Positions 6,714 to 6,850 of a stretch of 6,850 bases of DNA are shown piece by piece. The DNA comes from Planctomycetaceae bacterium (GTDB lineage: Bacteria > Planctomycetota > Planctomycetia > Pirellulales > Pirellulaceae). The stretch is from assembly GCA_005773145.1 (NCBI GenBank), contig SXHS01000064.1, positions 1-6,850 on the forward strand, in the 5' to 3' direction. The number at the start of each line of letters is the position of its first letter. The first letter of the stretch is position 1. Under the pieces are notes generated by a model. That model did not search any database and was not told where the DNA came from. It was given only the letters and a program-made list of their open reading frames with translations. A program made the position numbers and the translations under genes.

Positions 6714-6725
6714 CGGGCGCGCCCG
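6714..6725. repeat. Perfect 12-bp GC palindrome
   Basis: CGGGCGCGCCCG is a perfect inverted repeat; CAC (6710-6712) and GTG (6728-6730) on either side extend the symmetry after small mismatches. It lies about 250 bases upstream of the secreted-protein gene. It may be a protein-binding site or a fold in a transcript from outside the window. Confidence 0.4.
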
Positions 6726-6820
6726 GCGTGTGCTCGCTCGGGGACCATTCGGCAGCCAGCAAGGACGGACAATGAGCGGCGCACGGGTGGCTTGGGGTGC
6801 GGCACAGCCGGAATGGACTC

Positions 6821-6850
6821 ACGCAGAGACGCAGAGACGCAGTAGAGACG
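6821..6850. repeat. Octamer tandem array ACGCAGAG, cut by the window edge
   Basis: Two exact copies of ACGCAGAG (6821-6828, 6829-6836) are followed by ACGCAGTA (6837-6844) and GAGACG, a partial continuation that runs out of the window. The period is 8 bases. The total length is unknown because of the edge. I recall similar CACGCAGAGACGCAGAG runs between genes in planctomycetes and some other bacteria, without known function; this could not be checked here. Confidence 0.75.

Larger units (their letters stand above)
6469..6850. other. Non-coding stretch with inverted repeats and a tandem array
   Basis: These 382 bases hold no convincing gene. They form the region upstream of the secreted-protein gene and reach the right edge of the window. 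Besides the hairpins and octamer array listed separately, they contain a perfect 10-bp palindrome TATGGCCATA (6527-6536), a perfect AGCTAGCT (6648-6655), and three copies of GATTGG (6595-6600, 6613-6618, 6677-6682), two of them inside the longer direct repeat CCGATTGG. I see no convincing -35/-10 pair for the minus-strand gene and no tRNA-like fold. Confidence 0.6.

Noticed and set aside
6574..6822. Minus-strand open frame of 82 codons in the right-hand non-coding stretch
   Set aside because: Cys- and Pro-rich, no domain, and it runs across the palindromes and repeats; no convincing ribosome site was seen. Most likely not a gene.

Overview
The window looks like chromosomal DNA from a planctomycete, most likely of the Pirellula/Rhodopirellula type. 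The strongest sign is the first gene, a DUF1559 pseudopilin-like protein of the kind these bacteria carry in large paralogous families. Further support comes from a DUF4198 plus kelch secreted protein and from two proteins of unknown function that resemble planctomycete-type conserved hypotheticals. No rRNA, tRNA, CRISPR array, transposase or phage gene was seen.

Layout from left to right. (1) Positions 7-978 (+) encode the DUF1559 prepilin-like protein; its reading frame is open to the left edge, so its start may lie outside the window. (2) Positions 1016-2770 (+), 37 bp downstream and probably cotranscribed, encode a secreted two-part protein: an N-terminal DUF4198-like domain and a C-terminal six-blade kelch propeller, with notable histidine clusters. 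(3) Positions 2879-3181 (-) encode a 100-residue single-pass membrane protein of unknown function, convergent with gene 2. (4) Positions 3263-5581 (+), divergent from gene 3 across 81 bp that hold a candidate promoter, encode an Aas-like fusion of a PlsC acyltransferase and an acyl-adenylating ligase. (5) Positions 5662-6468 (-) encode a secreted protein of unknown function, convergent with gene 4. (6) The last ~380 bp have no convincing gene but hold several inverted repeats upstream of gene 5 and an octamer tandem array cut by the right edge.

Functionally the window is a mixture. Genes 1 and 2 are both exported or envelope proteins and may act together at the cell surface. Gene 4 is expected to work at the inner face of the cytoplasmic membrane in lysophospholipid re-acylation or fatty-acid salvage. 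Genes 3 and 5 are envelope proteins without assignable function. I do not see a clear new multi-gene system. The least explained parts are the histidine-rich DUF4198-kelch protein, the two unknown envelope proteins and the structured non-coding stretch at the right end.
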